Shown here piece by piece: positions 1 through 8,199 of a stretch of 64,000 bases of DNA. Source of the stretch: Actinacidiphila acididurans (lineage in GTDB: Bacteria; Actinomycetota; Actinomycetes; Streptomycetales; Streptomycetaceae); NCBI RefSeq assembly GCF_016918855.1, contig NZ_JADKYB010000015.1:161314-225313 (forward strand). The letters run 5' to 3'. The first letter of the stretch is position 1; the number at the start of each line of letters is the position of its first letter. The notes beneath the pieces were generated by a model. The model saw only the letters and a list, made by a program, of their open reading frames with translations. It did not search any database and was not told the origin of the DNA. Position numbers and translations under genes: made by a program.

Positions 1-30
1 TTCAAGGCTTGGTCGAGTGGCGCGGGGCGG

Positions 31-641
31 GTGACCGAGCGGCGTTGTTCGACCCGGTCACCTGCCTCCGGCGGACCGGTCATTCCTGGGAGGTGGTGAC
101 CGGCTGTCCGTGCTGTTCGCGGAGCTGGACCATCAGGGCGGTCAGCGTGTCGCTGGACAGGGGGATCTTCTGACCGCGGATGGCCTGGGCGACGACCTTG
201 CGGGTCAGCTTGTCCTCGGCTCTGACCGCTGACCGGGCGATCTCCAGCAGTTCTTCGGTGTCCAGGTCGGTGCGCCGGTCACTGGTTGTCCGGGCCGCTC
301 GGTCACTGACCGGCGCAGCGGTGACCGACGGGGCAGTGACCCGTTCCGGGCTGTCCGGACGTACGGTCACCGGCCCGCTGTCGGCTGGCTGGTCACTGAC
401 CGGTGAGCCGCTGTCCGGCTGTCCGACCACGTCAGCGGCGCTGTCCCTCCCTCCGGGGCGGGCACTGACCAGGTTGGTGGCCGCCCCGGAGGCCACGCCG
501 TCGCTCAGTGGCCGAAGGCCGGTGACCGGCTGACTGGCACTGACCGGGTCGGGATTCGGGCGCCGCTGACCGGGTCTCTCGGGGCCAGCGACCGGCACAT
601 GTTCAGGCTGACCGAGGTGCAGGTGGTCGCCTTGGTGACCG
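31..641. repeat. Cluster of TGACCGG heptamers in both orientations
   Basis: The heptamer TGACCGG or its complement CCGGTCA occurs about eleven times here (for example near 54, 75, 98, 232, 276, 317, 397, 521, 540, 567 and 635), with further one-base variants such as TGACCGA. By a rough estimate at 70% GC, less than one copy is expected. Most copies lie in the 3' half of the DUF2637 gene, where they encode a low-complexity tail rich in Val-Thr, Ser-Asp and Asp-Arg. Clustered short direct repeats next to spd/tra genes are known as TraB recognition sequences (clt loci) on Streptomyces plasmids. That role here is inference; codon-level repetition of the tail is the alternative. Confidence 0.5.
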
Positions 642-1129
642 GCCCGGCCGATCAGGCGATCACCGTCCTTGCCCGTCGGCCAGTGGCGGTCCGCGACCGG
701 CCCGCGGGCGATCAGGATGTAGAGGTGCACCGCGCCGGCCAGAGCCAGTGGAGCGACCGTGGACAGGACTGCGACCACCGTGTCGGACAGGCGCAGCCCG
801 TCGGACACCGGCTCCTGCTGGTTGAGCCGGACCGCGTGCAGGGCGTTGGCCCACACGCTGACCGCGGTGGCGGTGCCGAACAGCATCCACACGTACAGCC
901 GGGCGCGCAGCGGGGCGTCGCGCAGGACCAGCAGGGCCCGTATGCCGTAGGCGATGAACCCGTCGATCACCAGCGGGAACAGGTACGTGAGGGGGCCGCG
1001 GACGTGGATGGCGACGGCCATCTGCTGGAGGGCGTCGTACGACAGGGCGCATCCGGCGCCGCCGAGGGCGATGACGACGGCGCGGTCCCACCCGGTGACA
1101 TGCGCCGTCGAGGCGTTGGCCAGGGTCAC
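80..1129 (-). CDS. DUF2637 membrane protein, probable transfer/spread accessory
   Basis: About 349 residues. The N-terminal 150 residues hold four hydrophobic segments beginning near ALGGAGCALSYDAL and ending near LALAGAVHLYILIA, the usual DUF2637 layout. A polar, disordered tail follows, then a short helical C-terminus. DUF2637 proteins are frequent on actinomycete integrative and conjugative elements, beside spd and tra genes. GTG at 1129 is chosen because it overlaps the TGA of the WhiB gene (GTGA), implying translational coupling; the 133 codons upstream read as a Pro/Arg-rich shadow of that gene. It is the last gene of the minus-strand module. Its exact role is unknown. Confidence 0.8.
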   Translation of the reverse strand: MTLANASTAHVTGWDRAVVIALGGAGCALSYDALQQMAVAIHVRGPLTYLFPLVIDGFIAYGIRALLVLRDAPLRARLYVWMLFGTATAVSVWANALHAVRLNQQEPVSDGLRLSDTVVAVLSTVAPLALAGAVHLYILIARGPVADRHWPTGKDGDRLIGRAGHQGDHLHLGQPEHVPVAGPERPGQRRPNPDPVSASQPVTGLRPLSDGVASGAATNLVSARPGGRDSAADVVGQPDSGSPVSDQPADSGPVTVRPDSPERVTAPSVTAAPVSDRAARTTSDRRTDLDTEELLEIARSAVRAEDKLTRKVVAQAIRGQKIPLSSDTLTALMVQLREQHGQPVTTSQE

Positions 1130-1698
1130 GCCGCCGTCCCGAAGTCGTCGCGGTTCCGGGGCTCCTCGGGCTCGGGTGGTCGTGTGGTGTTCGTGATCTG
1201 CTCCGCATCGCGGTGGCGAAGGGCGCGGCGGGCTTCGCGGTACAGGCGCTTGGCATGCTGCGGGCTGACCTTCAGCAGCCAGGCCAGACGGCGCTCGCTG
1301 ACGCCCTGCCGGTAGGCGGCCAGGACGACCGCGCGGCGCTCGGCCTTGGTCAGGTGCAGGTCCTGCCCGGAGACGGCGGCGTTGACGCGGCTGTAGTCCA
1401 GGCGGGCGGGAAGGTTCTCGTGCAGGGGCGCGCGTTCCTCCTCGGTGAGGCCGCCCCGGATGCCGTAGGTGTCGCCGTTCTCCAGGGCGGCATCCAGGCA
1501 GGTCTGGCGGACCGGGCACTGGGTGCACAGGGCCTTGGCGGCGTGGATCTTGTCCATCTCATCGGGCTCGGGGAAGAACAGCTCGGGGTCGACCGGGTGG
1601 TAGTCGGTGGGCTGGCAGACGGCCTCGGCTTGCCAGGTCTGGTCGCCTCGCGAGCGGTGGCGGACCGGGCGGTTGTTCGCGGTGCTGGTGCTGGGCAT
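1126..1698 (-). CDS. WhiB-family iron-sulfur transcription factor
   Basis: 190 residues. Cys28, Cys58, Cys61 and Cys67 give the C-Xn-C-X2-C-X5-C pattern that binds a 4Fe-4S cluster in Wbl proteins, followed by the family turn GIRGG at about 79-83. The C-terminal 100 residues are longer than in short Wbl proteins and contain an HTH-like stretch (SERRLAWLLKVSPQHAKRL), suggesting an added sigma-region-4-like DNA-binding part. Wbl proteins act in the cytoplasm, usually by binding the principal sigma factor. The gene sits between the IstB-like and DUF2637 genes, so it probably controls functions of the element. A start a few codons downstream is possible. Confidence 0.88.
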   Translation of the reverse strand: MPSTSTANNRPVRHRSRGDQTWQAEAVCQPTDYHPVDPELFFPEPDEMDKIHAAKALCTQCPVRQTCLDAALENGDTYGIRGGLTEEERAPLHENLPARLDYSRVNAAVSGQDLHLTKAERRAVVLAAYRQGVSERRLAWLLKVSPQHAKRLYREARRALRHRDAEQITNTTRPPEPEEPRNRDDFGTAA

Positions 1699-1788
1699 GC
1701 GTGTGGACTCCGATCGCTCTCCGCGCGCGGCGGCGTCAGCGGAGTTGCCTGGTCGGGGAGGAGTGCGGGGAGGCAGCCTGAACGTTGG

Positions 1789-2490
1789 TCAGGCGACGCG
1801 GGCGCGTCTGCGATCGACCGGTGCAAACTCGACCCGGGTGGTCATCTGCGCGAGCCGGGAGGCGACGCGGTCACCGAGGTGGGTGCGCAGGTCCCTGATG
1901 GCGAGGTTGGTGGTGATCAGGGTCGGCAACATGTGGTTGTAGCGGCGATTGACCAGCCGATACGTGACTTCCTCGACCCACTCGGACGCTTTGGCCGCAC
2001 CGAGGTCGTCCAGCATCAGCAGCGGTATCCGGGCCACGGCCGCCAGCTGCTGCTCGCTGTCCACCCCGGCGCGGGGGCGCAGTTCCGCGTACAGGTCGGC
2101 GGCGGTCGTCGCGCGCCACCGCACGCCAACGCCGGTCTCGGCCAGGGCCCGGACCGCCCCGTACGCCTGGTGCGTCTTGCCCGCGCCCGTCACCCCCGCC
2201 ATCAGCAGCGACGGCCCGGTGGTCACCTGCCGACGGGCCCCGGCACTCGGCGCTACGGCCTGGGAGTCGACTTCCCGCGCCCACGCCAGGACCTGCGGGT
2301 GGTCAGCGACCGCGTCCCGGTAGCGCGGCGGCACCCCAGCCGGTAGGGCCTCCGACGGCGCGCTCGGCCCGGACTCGTCCGCGACGGGGCCGGTGGGGTC
2401 GATGCCCCGGGCGGCGAGGATCCGGGCGATCCGGTCGAGGGTGCCTGCCCCGCCGAGGGTCTGTGGTTCGCGGCTTGGGGTGCGCATCAC
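1789..2490 (-). CDS. IstB/DnaC-like AAA+ ATPase, probable helicase loader
   Basis: 233 residues. Walker A is GVTGAGKT (about 99-106) and Walker B is LLMLDDLGA (about 157-165). A sensor-1-like TLITTNL and the arginine-finger region DRVASRLAQM follow. This is the layout of the DnaC/IstB/DnaI group that loads replicative helicase. The gene follows the Rep-like gene directly: its GTG at 2490 overlaps that gene's TGA, and ATG at 2487 is the alternative start. The pairing matches the O-P or DnaD-DnaC arrangement of phage and element replicons. No transposase gene is adjacent, which argues against an IS21 helper. Confidence 0.82.
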   Translation of the reverse strand: MMRTPSREPQTLGGAGTLDRIARILAARGIDPTGPVADESGPSAPSEALPAGVPPRYRDAVADHPQVLAWAREVDSQAVAPSAGARRQVTTGPSLLMAGVTGAGKTHQAYGAVRALAETGVGVRWRATTAADLYAELRPRAGVDSEQQLAAVARIPLLMLDDLGAAKASEWVEEVTYRLVNRRYNHMLPTLITTNLAIRDLRTHLGDRVASRLAQMTTRVEFAPVDRRRARVA

Positions 2491-3593
2491 AGCTCCTCGG
2501 AGTAGGCGGCGGCGTCAACCGGGTTGGTCCAGGCGGTGTGTGCGGGCACGGTAGGCGCGTATCGCGGTCGGGCCAAACCGGCGCCTGGTCCGCCGGGCGC
2601 GTTCATCGCGTCGTTGACCAGGCTGGGCAGCCGGGACGGGTGCCCCTGGATCTCGGCGTAGTGCTGCAGGCCCGCTCGGACGTACTCGGCCGGGATGCCC
2701 TCGTCGAGGAGCTTCTTGACGATCCGCCCGAGGTGGCCGACGACCTCTCCCGGCGGGCGCCGACCGCACGCTGCGACGTACTCGGCGACCAGTTCCTTCG
2801 CGGAGACGCTGCCGGCGCCGGGCGCATCGCGCCCCGTAGGGATAGAAGATCCAGGATCCTTGATCCTGGATCCGGGGGCCGAGCCCTCCGGGAGGATTCG
2901 GGGACCCTTCGGAGAGGGTTCGGCGAATGCCGTGTGACCTGCGGCATTACCGGCAGTCTCCGGTCGGGTGGCCTCGGGGGAATTCGGGGTGTCCTGCTTG
3001 GGCGCGCGGGTGCCGCGCGTGGGTGCGTCAGGGGTCGGAGAGGGGCGCGCGGGCGGTTCGAGGGCTCCGGAAAGGTTCGCCGAGTCCTCCCGGAGCCCTC
3101 CGGGAACCTCCGGGGAGTCCTCCAGGAATCCTCGGGGAGGATTCAGGGATCCCTCAGGGAGTCGTCCGGGAGCCTTCATGGAGGAGTCGGCGCGCTGTGG
3201 GTGAGGGCGCTGGGTGCAGGGGCCCTGGCAGACCCCACATCGCTCCGGCGCGCACCTCGGGCAGGCTGGGAGCCGGGACGGGGACGGCTTGTCGATCTTC
3301 TGGTGCTTGGACCAGGTCGGGTAGTGGAAGTACCGCCTGCCGTCACATCCGGTGTACCGGCAGATCAGCCCGGCGTCGGCGAGCTGGGTGAGGTCGTCTT
3401 CGACGTGCACAGCGGTGTGCTCGGCTCGAAGCGGCCAGACGAGCCCAGCGATGATTGCGGCGTTGTCGCGGTGGCGGCCGTGGTCGTCGGCGTGGTTGGT
3501 CATCGCCAGGAACGTGCGCTCGGCGGTGACGCTGACCTCGGCCAGCGATTCCGAGATCCAGGTCTCCGGCTTGACCGATCGGATACGCGACAC
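2487..3593 (-). CDS. Replication-initiator-like DNA-binding protein
   Basis: 368 residues with GTG start. Residues 1-110 (MSRIRSVKPETW onward) form a winged-helix-like domain common in actinobacterial phages and integrative elements, with the pattern 'fraction screened for domain, then charged HTH, then YFHYPTWSKHQ'. A cysteine cluster follows (CPRC, CGVC, C). A long Pro/Gly/Ser-rich linker of about 130 residues comes next, encoded by the iteron-like DNA described separately. The C-terminal 100 residues are helical (LVAEYVAACGRRPPGEVVGHL). An initiator linked to a helicase loader is typical of an element replicon. The Rep assignment rests on context and layout rather than a signature motif. 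Confidence 0.65.
   Translation of the reverse strand: MSRIRSVKPETWISESLAEVSVTAERTFLAMTNHADDHGRHRDNAAIIAGLVWPLRAEHTAVHVEDDLTQLADAGLICRYTGCDGRRYFHYPTWSKHQKIDKPSPSRLPACPRCAPERCGVCQGPCTQRPHPQRADSSMKAPGRLPEGSLNPPRGFLEDSPEVPGGLREDSANLSGALEPPARPSPTPDAPTRGTRAPKQDTPNSPEATRPETAGNAAGHTAFAEPSPKGPRILPEGSAPGSRIKDPGSSIPTGRDAPGAGSVSAKELVAEYVAACGRRPPGEVVGHLGRIVKKLLDEGIPAEYVRAGLQHYAEIQGHPSRLPSLVNDAMNAPGGPGAGLARPRYAPTVPAHTAWTNPVDAAAYSEEL
2848..3185. repeat. Inverted repeat plus iteron-like repeats inside the rep-like gene
   Basis: An 11-bp perfect inverted repeat with a 3-nt loop (GATCCAGGATC at 2848-2858, its complement at 2862-2872) starts the region. Two near-identical 23-bp units follow, near 2885 (CCTCCGGGAGGATTCGGGGA) and 3131 (CCTCGGGGAGGATTCAGGGA). 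Between and around them are many shorter variants of CCTCCGGGGAGT in both orientations (3084-3170). The DNA encodes the Pro/Gly/Ser linker of the initiator-like protein. A replication origin inside the initiator gene, as in lambda O, is the inference; low-complexity coding drift is the alternative. Confidence 0.55.
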
Positions 3594-3594
3594 G

Positions 3595-3918
3595 TCAGCG
3601 CCCCCGGCGGGAAGCGCCGTCGCCGCAGATCAGTTTCGCCGTGGTGAGGTCCAGGACGTGGGGCCGGGTCCAGTCGGCCTCCGGCCACACCCGCGTGACC
3701 CACCGCGCGGCGACCATGGCCGTCGTCCGGCTGAGCACAATTCGCTCGCCAGCGGCGTTCCACGCCCTGGCGTGCGGCTGGGGCCAGGCATGCTCGGGAT
3801 GGGTGAGGCTGACCCGCAGCGTGGCCGCACCGGGAATCATGTCGGCGAGCTGAGCGGCCAGCCGACGTTCGCGGTCGGTGTCCCGGCAGGCGAAACTTCC
3901 GCCGTCGGCGGTGTGCAT
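3595..3918 (-). CDS. Small hypothetical protein at the head of the replication module
   Basis: 107 residues, no recognised domain. ATG at 3918 is chosen because GGAG lies six bases upstream; the upstream extension of the frame is low-complexity. The protein looks globular and basic/aromatic in its second half (MVAARWVTRVWPEADW, then a short basic tail). The gene ends one base before the GTG of the initiator-like gene and is probably co-transcribed with it as the first gene. It could be a small regulator of the element, but nothing in the sequence proves this. Confidence 0.6.
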   Translation of the reverse strand: MHTADGGSFACRDTDRERRLAAQLADMIPGAATLRVSLTHPEHAWPQPHARAWNAAGERIVLSRTTAMVAARWVTRVWPEADWTRPHVLDLTTAKLICGDGASRRGR

Positions 3919-3995
3919 GCAATACTCCGTTGTTCGTAGGAGCGCGGTGCAGCGGTTCTCGTGCAGTAGCCCCGCTGCCCCGCGAGATGTGAATC

Positions 3996-4049
3996 GGCGC
4001 CCCTCGGGGTGCCGGCCCGGCGCCCAGGAGTTGGTAGCTCCCGGGCGCC
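3996..4049. promoter_or_regulatory. Two tandem GC-rich hairpins upstream of the replication module
   Basis: GGCGCCCC (3996-4003) pairs with GGGGTGCC (4006-4013) around a 2-nt loop. GGCGCCCAGGAG (4019-4030) pairs with CTCCCGGGCGCC (4038-4049) with one mismatch and a 7-nt loop. They lie 80-130 bp upstream of the ATG at 3918. On the minus transcript they would sit in the 5' leader and could act as an attenuator or as antisense/copy-control structures. No U-tract follows on either strand. Confidence 0.45.
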
Positions 4050-4723
4050 GGTTGTATTTCAGCCCCCGCGCGAAGCGAGCGCTGCCGAATCCACCTGCGC
4101 CTCCCCCCTTCCCGCTGTCGCTGCCCGACCGCGCGCCGGGACCAGCAACGTATGTATGCCTCCGCCAACGGTCCAGCCGATAAGGCTGGTTACCGCACTC
4201 CGACGCCAAAACGACATCACGCCTGGGCGCGGGTCACGCAGCCCTCTTCCGCAAGTCGATGCCTGGATCTTCGACCGCCCTCTGCCGGGTGTCAACGCAG
4301 CCCCGGAAGGGCCTTCAACCTGCGACTATCAAGAAAATGTCCAGTATGGACACCCGCCACTCGGGCGGGTTACACGAGCACGATCGTCGACCCAAAGGGC
4401 CTTTGACCTGCGAAGATACCCAACCGGACCTACGTCCGAGCCTCCCAGGTGGCACCCTGACCTGCGCATTGACCGGATTGCGACATGTCTTGAACCTCGC
4501 AGTGGCCCTGCGGGGGACAACGGGGAGGTGTGCGGACGCGGACGAACCGAGGGCGCTGCCAGTCGAGGCACGCACCACACGGTTCCAGTTTTTCCCGGGT
4601 CTTTTTTTATGGAGAAAAAGAGACCGTGGAAATGTCGGCGAACAGCCGCCCAGACTCGTCCGCAGAACCACAACAGCACCCTGACCAGGACTTTTTCAGA
4701 GTGCATGCGAGGAGAGGCGGCGG
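4050..4723. other. Non-coding divergent region with direct repeats and an AT-rich hairpin
   Basis: No convincing gene is seen. Two 19-bp near-copies (AAGGGCCTTCAACCTGCGA at 4307-4325 and its two-mismatch version at 4395-4413) are 88 bp apart, with a weaker third at about 4451-4467. An inverted repeat GGTCT (4598-4602)/AGACC (4621-4625), extended by T5/A5 with one bulge, forms an AT-rich stem unlike its surroundings. The region separates the minus-strand replication module from the plus-strand regulators, so it probably holds the promoters for both. The direct repeats could be regulator or attachment sites. Confidence 0.4.
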
Positions 4724-5497
4724 ATGACTTCGGCGACCCGATGGGTGGAAACCTCAGAGGCCGGCTCCTACGCACCCTATGCCGGGGGCCGAGCCGATGG
4801 GAAGTCATTGCACGAAGCTCTGCCGGACCTCCAGGGACTCAATGCGCCTGATTTCGGGGGCGATTGGGATCGCCTTGCGCACACACGAATGCTGCCCGAA
4901 GGTCGGCGTCCGGAGGAACTGACGCCGATCGAGGCGGCAGTCGCAATCAGCAGGCTGCTGGCGCGGTGCCGATCGACGATGCGCGAGCGGGAGTTGGAGA
5001 TCGCTGCAGCAGTGTGGGGGCTGGAGCGAATGGTCGGGCCCGGGGTGCCGTACGTGCTGGAGGGCAGCGACGCGGAGCTGGTCGCGGGACCACGGAACGT
5101 CCGCCGTTTGCTCGCTGAGCTCAGCGAGCTGCCGACCGCCAGCCGACTCACGCTTCTCGACGAGCCGGTGCCCAACCGCGGCCTGGCCGGTCTCGTGGAC
5201 AGCTCCGCTCTCGCGGCCCGCGGTGTGGCCATGCGCACCGTCTACCGGCACGACGGCCAGCTGTCCTTCGAACAGCGCCGCTACCAGCGGCTACTGGCTG
5301 CGGCGGGAGTACGTGCGCGCCAGGCACCCCTGGTCCCCGTCAACATGATCATCATCGACGGCGAGACCGTGATGCTGCCCGTGGATCCCGACCGCCCAGG
5401 CGCGGGGGCCGTCGTCCTGCGCAACACAGTGTGGGTCTACCTGGCGCGCCTGGTCTTCGACGACTGCTGGCACCGGGCCACGGCGCTCAGCGAGTAG
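4724..5497 (+). CDS. TrmB-sensor-like protein lacking an HTH
   Basis: 257 residues. Residues about 75-255 match the sensor half of the next gene: a helical stretch, a segment of the form 'R-hydrophobic-LLDEP', then VRTVYRHDG, a region ending in PVNMIIIDGETVMLPVDP, and a final segment ending in LVFDDCWHRA. This is the phospholipase-D-like ligand fold used by TrmB-type regulators in Streptomyces. Neither the N-terminal winged helix nor the C-terminal LuxR HTH of the downstream gene is present, so it may sense a ligand without binding DNA or modulate its neighbour. ATG at 4724 follows a purine-rich GAGAGGCGG. Confidence 0.65.
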   Translation: MTSATRWVETSEAGSYAPYAGGRADGKSLHEALPDLQGLNAPDFGGDWDRLAHTRMLPEGRRPEELTPIEAAVAISRLLARCRSTMRERELEIAAAVWGLERMVGPGVPYVLEGSDAELVAGPRNVRRLLAELSELPTASRLTLLDEPVPNRGLAGLVDSSALAARGVAMRTVYRHDGQLSFEQRRYQRLLAAAGVRARQAPLVPVNMIIIDGETVMLPVDPDRPGAGAVVLRNTVWVYLARLVFDDCWHRATALSE

Positions 5498-5617
5498 CCC
5501 CGGCGGTGTCCTCCCATCGTGTGCGCGCCCGACTTGCGGGTCCGGCCCGGCGCGCCCCCACCGACATGCGACCGCAGCCGTCGCACGATCGCCTCGCCAA
5601 GAAAGGACTCTCCGTCC

Positions 5618-6718
5618 ATGTCCGTCGTTCATACGCCGGCATCCGCCTCGGGCCGACCACTGGCCGTAGACAACCAGGTCGCACCTGGGGCAGTGTCTTC
5701 CCTGCTGCCGGCAGACGACACGGGCCTCAGGCTGTACCTGACCCTGCGCAGCCACGGGGAAGCCTCGCCGTCCGAACTCGGTACACGCCTGGGCATTCCC
5801 GTACAGGAGGCCGAACGGGCGACGCTGCGTCTGGCGAAGCTGGGCCTGGTCCAGCAGGCCGAGTCACCGGGCAGAGTTCTCGCGCTCGATCCCGACGCGG
5901 CCCTGATGAGCCTGTTCGAGTCCTACGAGGCGCGCGTGCAGTCCCAGATCGACGACCTGGAACGGTTCCAGGCCGATGCCGAGAGCCTGGTGCACCGCTA
6001 CCGGCCGGCCGTACGGCGCGAAGCCGTCGAGGTTGAGGTCGAGGTAGTACGCGGCCAGGCCCGTATGCGGTTCATCCATGCCCTGAACGCCTCCGCCCGG
6101 CAGGACAACTGGTCCATGCACCCCGGCCCGCTGCCCTCCGCCGAGGTCCTCGAAAGCTCCCTGGCTCAGGACGCCGCACTGATCGAGCGCGGGGTACGGG
6201 TACGGGCCGTCTACGGACGCAGCGCCGTCTCCGGGCAGCGGGGCCGCTGGTACCTGGCCAAGCTGGCCGGGCTCGGGGCAGAGGTCCGTCTCGCGCCGCA
6301 GGTCCCCTTCGACCTGATGGTCTACGACGCACAGACCACGCTCCTGCCTGGCGACCCCGGTGACCCGGTCCAGGCCCCCCTCCTCGTGCTGCGCGGATCG
6401 CGTCTGATGCCCTCGTACATCGCCCTGTACGAGGACGTGTGGCTGCGATCGATCCCCTTCACCTCGCCGCAGGCCCCGCCCCCGGTGGCCGCCCAAGCCA
6501 CAACTGTCAAGCACCCCGCCGTACTCCAGCTCCTGGCCAACGGGCTCACAGACGATCAGATCGGCCGCCGCCTGGGCATATCGGTGCGGACCGTGGGCCG
6601 GGCAGTCTCCGAGCTCATGGAACAGATGGGCGCCCTGAGCCGCTTCCAGCTCGGCGTCATCGCCGCCGGCCACGGGCTCATCCAACCCGCCGCCAACAGT
6701 CCCGACGACCTGGAATGA
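5618..6718 (+). CDS. TrmB/LuxR-type transcriptional regulator
   Basis: 366 residues. The N-terminus holds a winged-helix domain (about 30-85; PSELGTRLGIPVQEAERATL). A coiled coil lies at about 95-130 (VQSQIDDLERFQADAESL). The phospholipase-D-like sensor domain spans about 135-275 (VPFDLMVYDAQTTLLPGDP). A LuxR-type HTH ends the protein (about 300-350; LTDDQIGRRLGISVRTVGRA). Such double-HTH regulators are Streptomyces-specific and often sit beside secondary-metabolite or exported-protein genes. ATG at 5618 has GAAAGGA about ten bases upstream. It is a tandem relative of the preceding gene and probably regulates local genes. Confidence 0.8.
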   Translation: MSVVHTPASASGRPLAVDNQVAPGAVSSLLPADDTGLRLYLTLRSHGEASPSELGTRLGIPVQEAERATLRLAKLGLVQQAESPGRVLALDPDAALMSLFESYEARVQSQIDDLERFQADAESLVHRYRPAVRREAVEVEVEVVRGQARMRFIHALNASARQDNWSMHPGPLPSAEVLESSLAQDAALIERGVRVRAVYGRSAVSGQRGRWYLAKLAGLGAEVRLAPQVPFDLMVYDAQTTLLPGDPGDPVQAPLLVLRGSRLMPSYIALYEDVWLRSIPFTSPQAPPPVAAQATTVKHPAVLQLLANGLTDDQIGRRLGISVRTVGRAVSELMEQMGALSRFQLGVIAAGHGLIQPAANSPDDLE

Positions 6719-6888
6719 CCAGCCGCTCTTGCTGCGACGCAGCCCGGAGGCAGCGGGCATACGCGTGAAAACGCGTACCTTCGGTGTGCTCTCGAACAGG
6801 GCAGGGAACGGCACAGTCCGACAGCGGGCCCACGACCTCGTCCTGCCGGGCCCGGCTTCGGCTGCACCACCGACAGAAAGCCCGCACC

Positions 6889-7731
6889 ATGGCCGACCTG
6901 CCCGCGCTGAAGAAGTTCCTGAGCTCCGCGCGGTCACGGACTGACGCCTCCGCGTTCCCCGAACTCCGATCGGTCCTCGCCCAGCGGGACAACCGCGGCA
7001 GACGCCGCCACGACACCGGGCTCACCCAGGCGCACATGGACATCCTGCTCGGCCGTACCCCCGGCACCTACGAACGCCTCGAACGGGGAACCGGCGTACG
7101 CAAGAACGTCCTCGAAGAAAGCGCCCGCGTACTGCGCCTGACCGAAGACGAATGGCGCACCGCCCACCGCTTCGCCTTCGGCGCCGACCCTCCGCACCCG
7201 CTCTCTCAGAAAGCCGGCCTGACCCTGCCGGGCGCCTGGCTGACGGCACTCGACAGCATCGAGTCCATCGCATGGATCTCCGACCCCGAGGGGCGTCTCC
7301 TCGCCCACAACGCGGCCTTCGCGCAGTTGTTCGACCATGGCGGAGCACCCTCGCACCCCCTGCGATGGGCCCTGACATCCCCCGAAGCCCGCGTGAACCT
7401 CATCGACTGGGAAACCGCGTGGGCACCATTCCTCATGGCCCGGCTACGCGCCGCCCTCGCCCTCCAAGAAAACAGCACGCCTCTCACCCGCCTGCGCACC
7501 GATGTCCTCTCCGACGCGAGCACGGCGGAGTTGTTCGAAGCACACAGCGCGACGGCCATCACCACGCCGCCAAGCGGCACACCTCTCCCCTGCCGCCACC
7601 CGCAGAGGGGCACCGGTTGGCTCACTCTGTCAACAGCCAGCCCGGACGACGCCCCCGGCACACGCCTGACCATCGCCACCTTCCACCCCGGCGCTGCACC
7701 GACCTCCACCCCGGCACCGGCCAGCCGGTGA
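6889..7731 (+). CDS. MmyB-like XRE transcriptional regulator
   Basis: 280 residues. An N-terminal HTH of the XRE type (about 20-80; GLTQAHMDILLGRTPGTYERL) precedes a PAS-like ligand-binding domain (about 105-270; AWISDPEGRLLAHNAAF ... WLTLSTASPDDAPGTRL). This is the MmyB family, in which the C-terminal domain is thought to bind a fatty-acid-like ligand. ATG at 6889 starts the conserved N-terminus (MADLPALKKFLSSARSR). The gene follows the two sensor/regulator genes on the same strand. A fragment of a paralog's C-terminus survives at 15530-15688. Confidence 0.85.
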   Translation: MADLPALKKFLSSARSRTDASAFPELRSVLAQRDNRGRRRHDTGLTQAHMDILLGRTPGTYERLERGTGVRKNVLEESARVLRLTEDEWRTAHRFAFGADPPHPLSQKAGLTLPGAWLTALDSIESIAWISDPEGRLLAHNAAFAQLFDHGGAPSHPLRWALTSPEARVNLIDWETAWAPFLMARLRAALALQENSTPLTRLRTDVLSDASTAELFEAHSATAITTPPSGTPLPCRHPQRGTGWLTLSTASPDDAPGTRLTIATFHPGAAPTSTPAPASR

Positions 7732-8199
7732 CGGGTCACGTGACCGGAGCACGACCACAGCAGACGGCAAGGCGGGATCCGGGGATGATGCGTCGGCAGG
7801 TACGGTCTTCCGGTCGGATCACGGGGCGTCAATGACTCCATCTTCTTGGAAACCCGCGCCTGTTGACAGCCGCCAATTTCGCAGATCGCCACGAATCGGG
7901 CACCACAAGACTGCGCCGAAGCACTGCGGACGGGGGAGTGACGGAGATCACGACGTAACCCTGAGTGGCGCGCAAATATGGTTCACGCCAAGAAACCCTA
8001 TGGATTTCAGTCAAAGTAGACCCATGTAGTGACTTTAGGTCAGCAAATGCAATTGCGACATGCGAGCCGGCTTGGTTTCCCCCTCCCACAGGAACCCGCA
8101 TACGCATAGTGTCTTCGCGATCACGGGAATGGATTGCGTACAGCATGCATCCGCGTGTCCTGTGGCCGTGTCATGAGCATCTATCAATGGGAGACCGGA
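7732..8199. other. Non-coding region with an AT-richer segment
   Basis: 468 bp with no convincing gene. The stretch 7965-8110 is clearly AT-richer than the surroundings (AAATATGG, TGCAATTGCG) and probably carries the promoter for the exported-protein genes downstream. No repeat or strong hairpin is visible. Confidence 0.4.
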
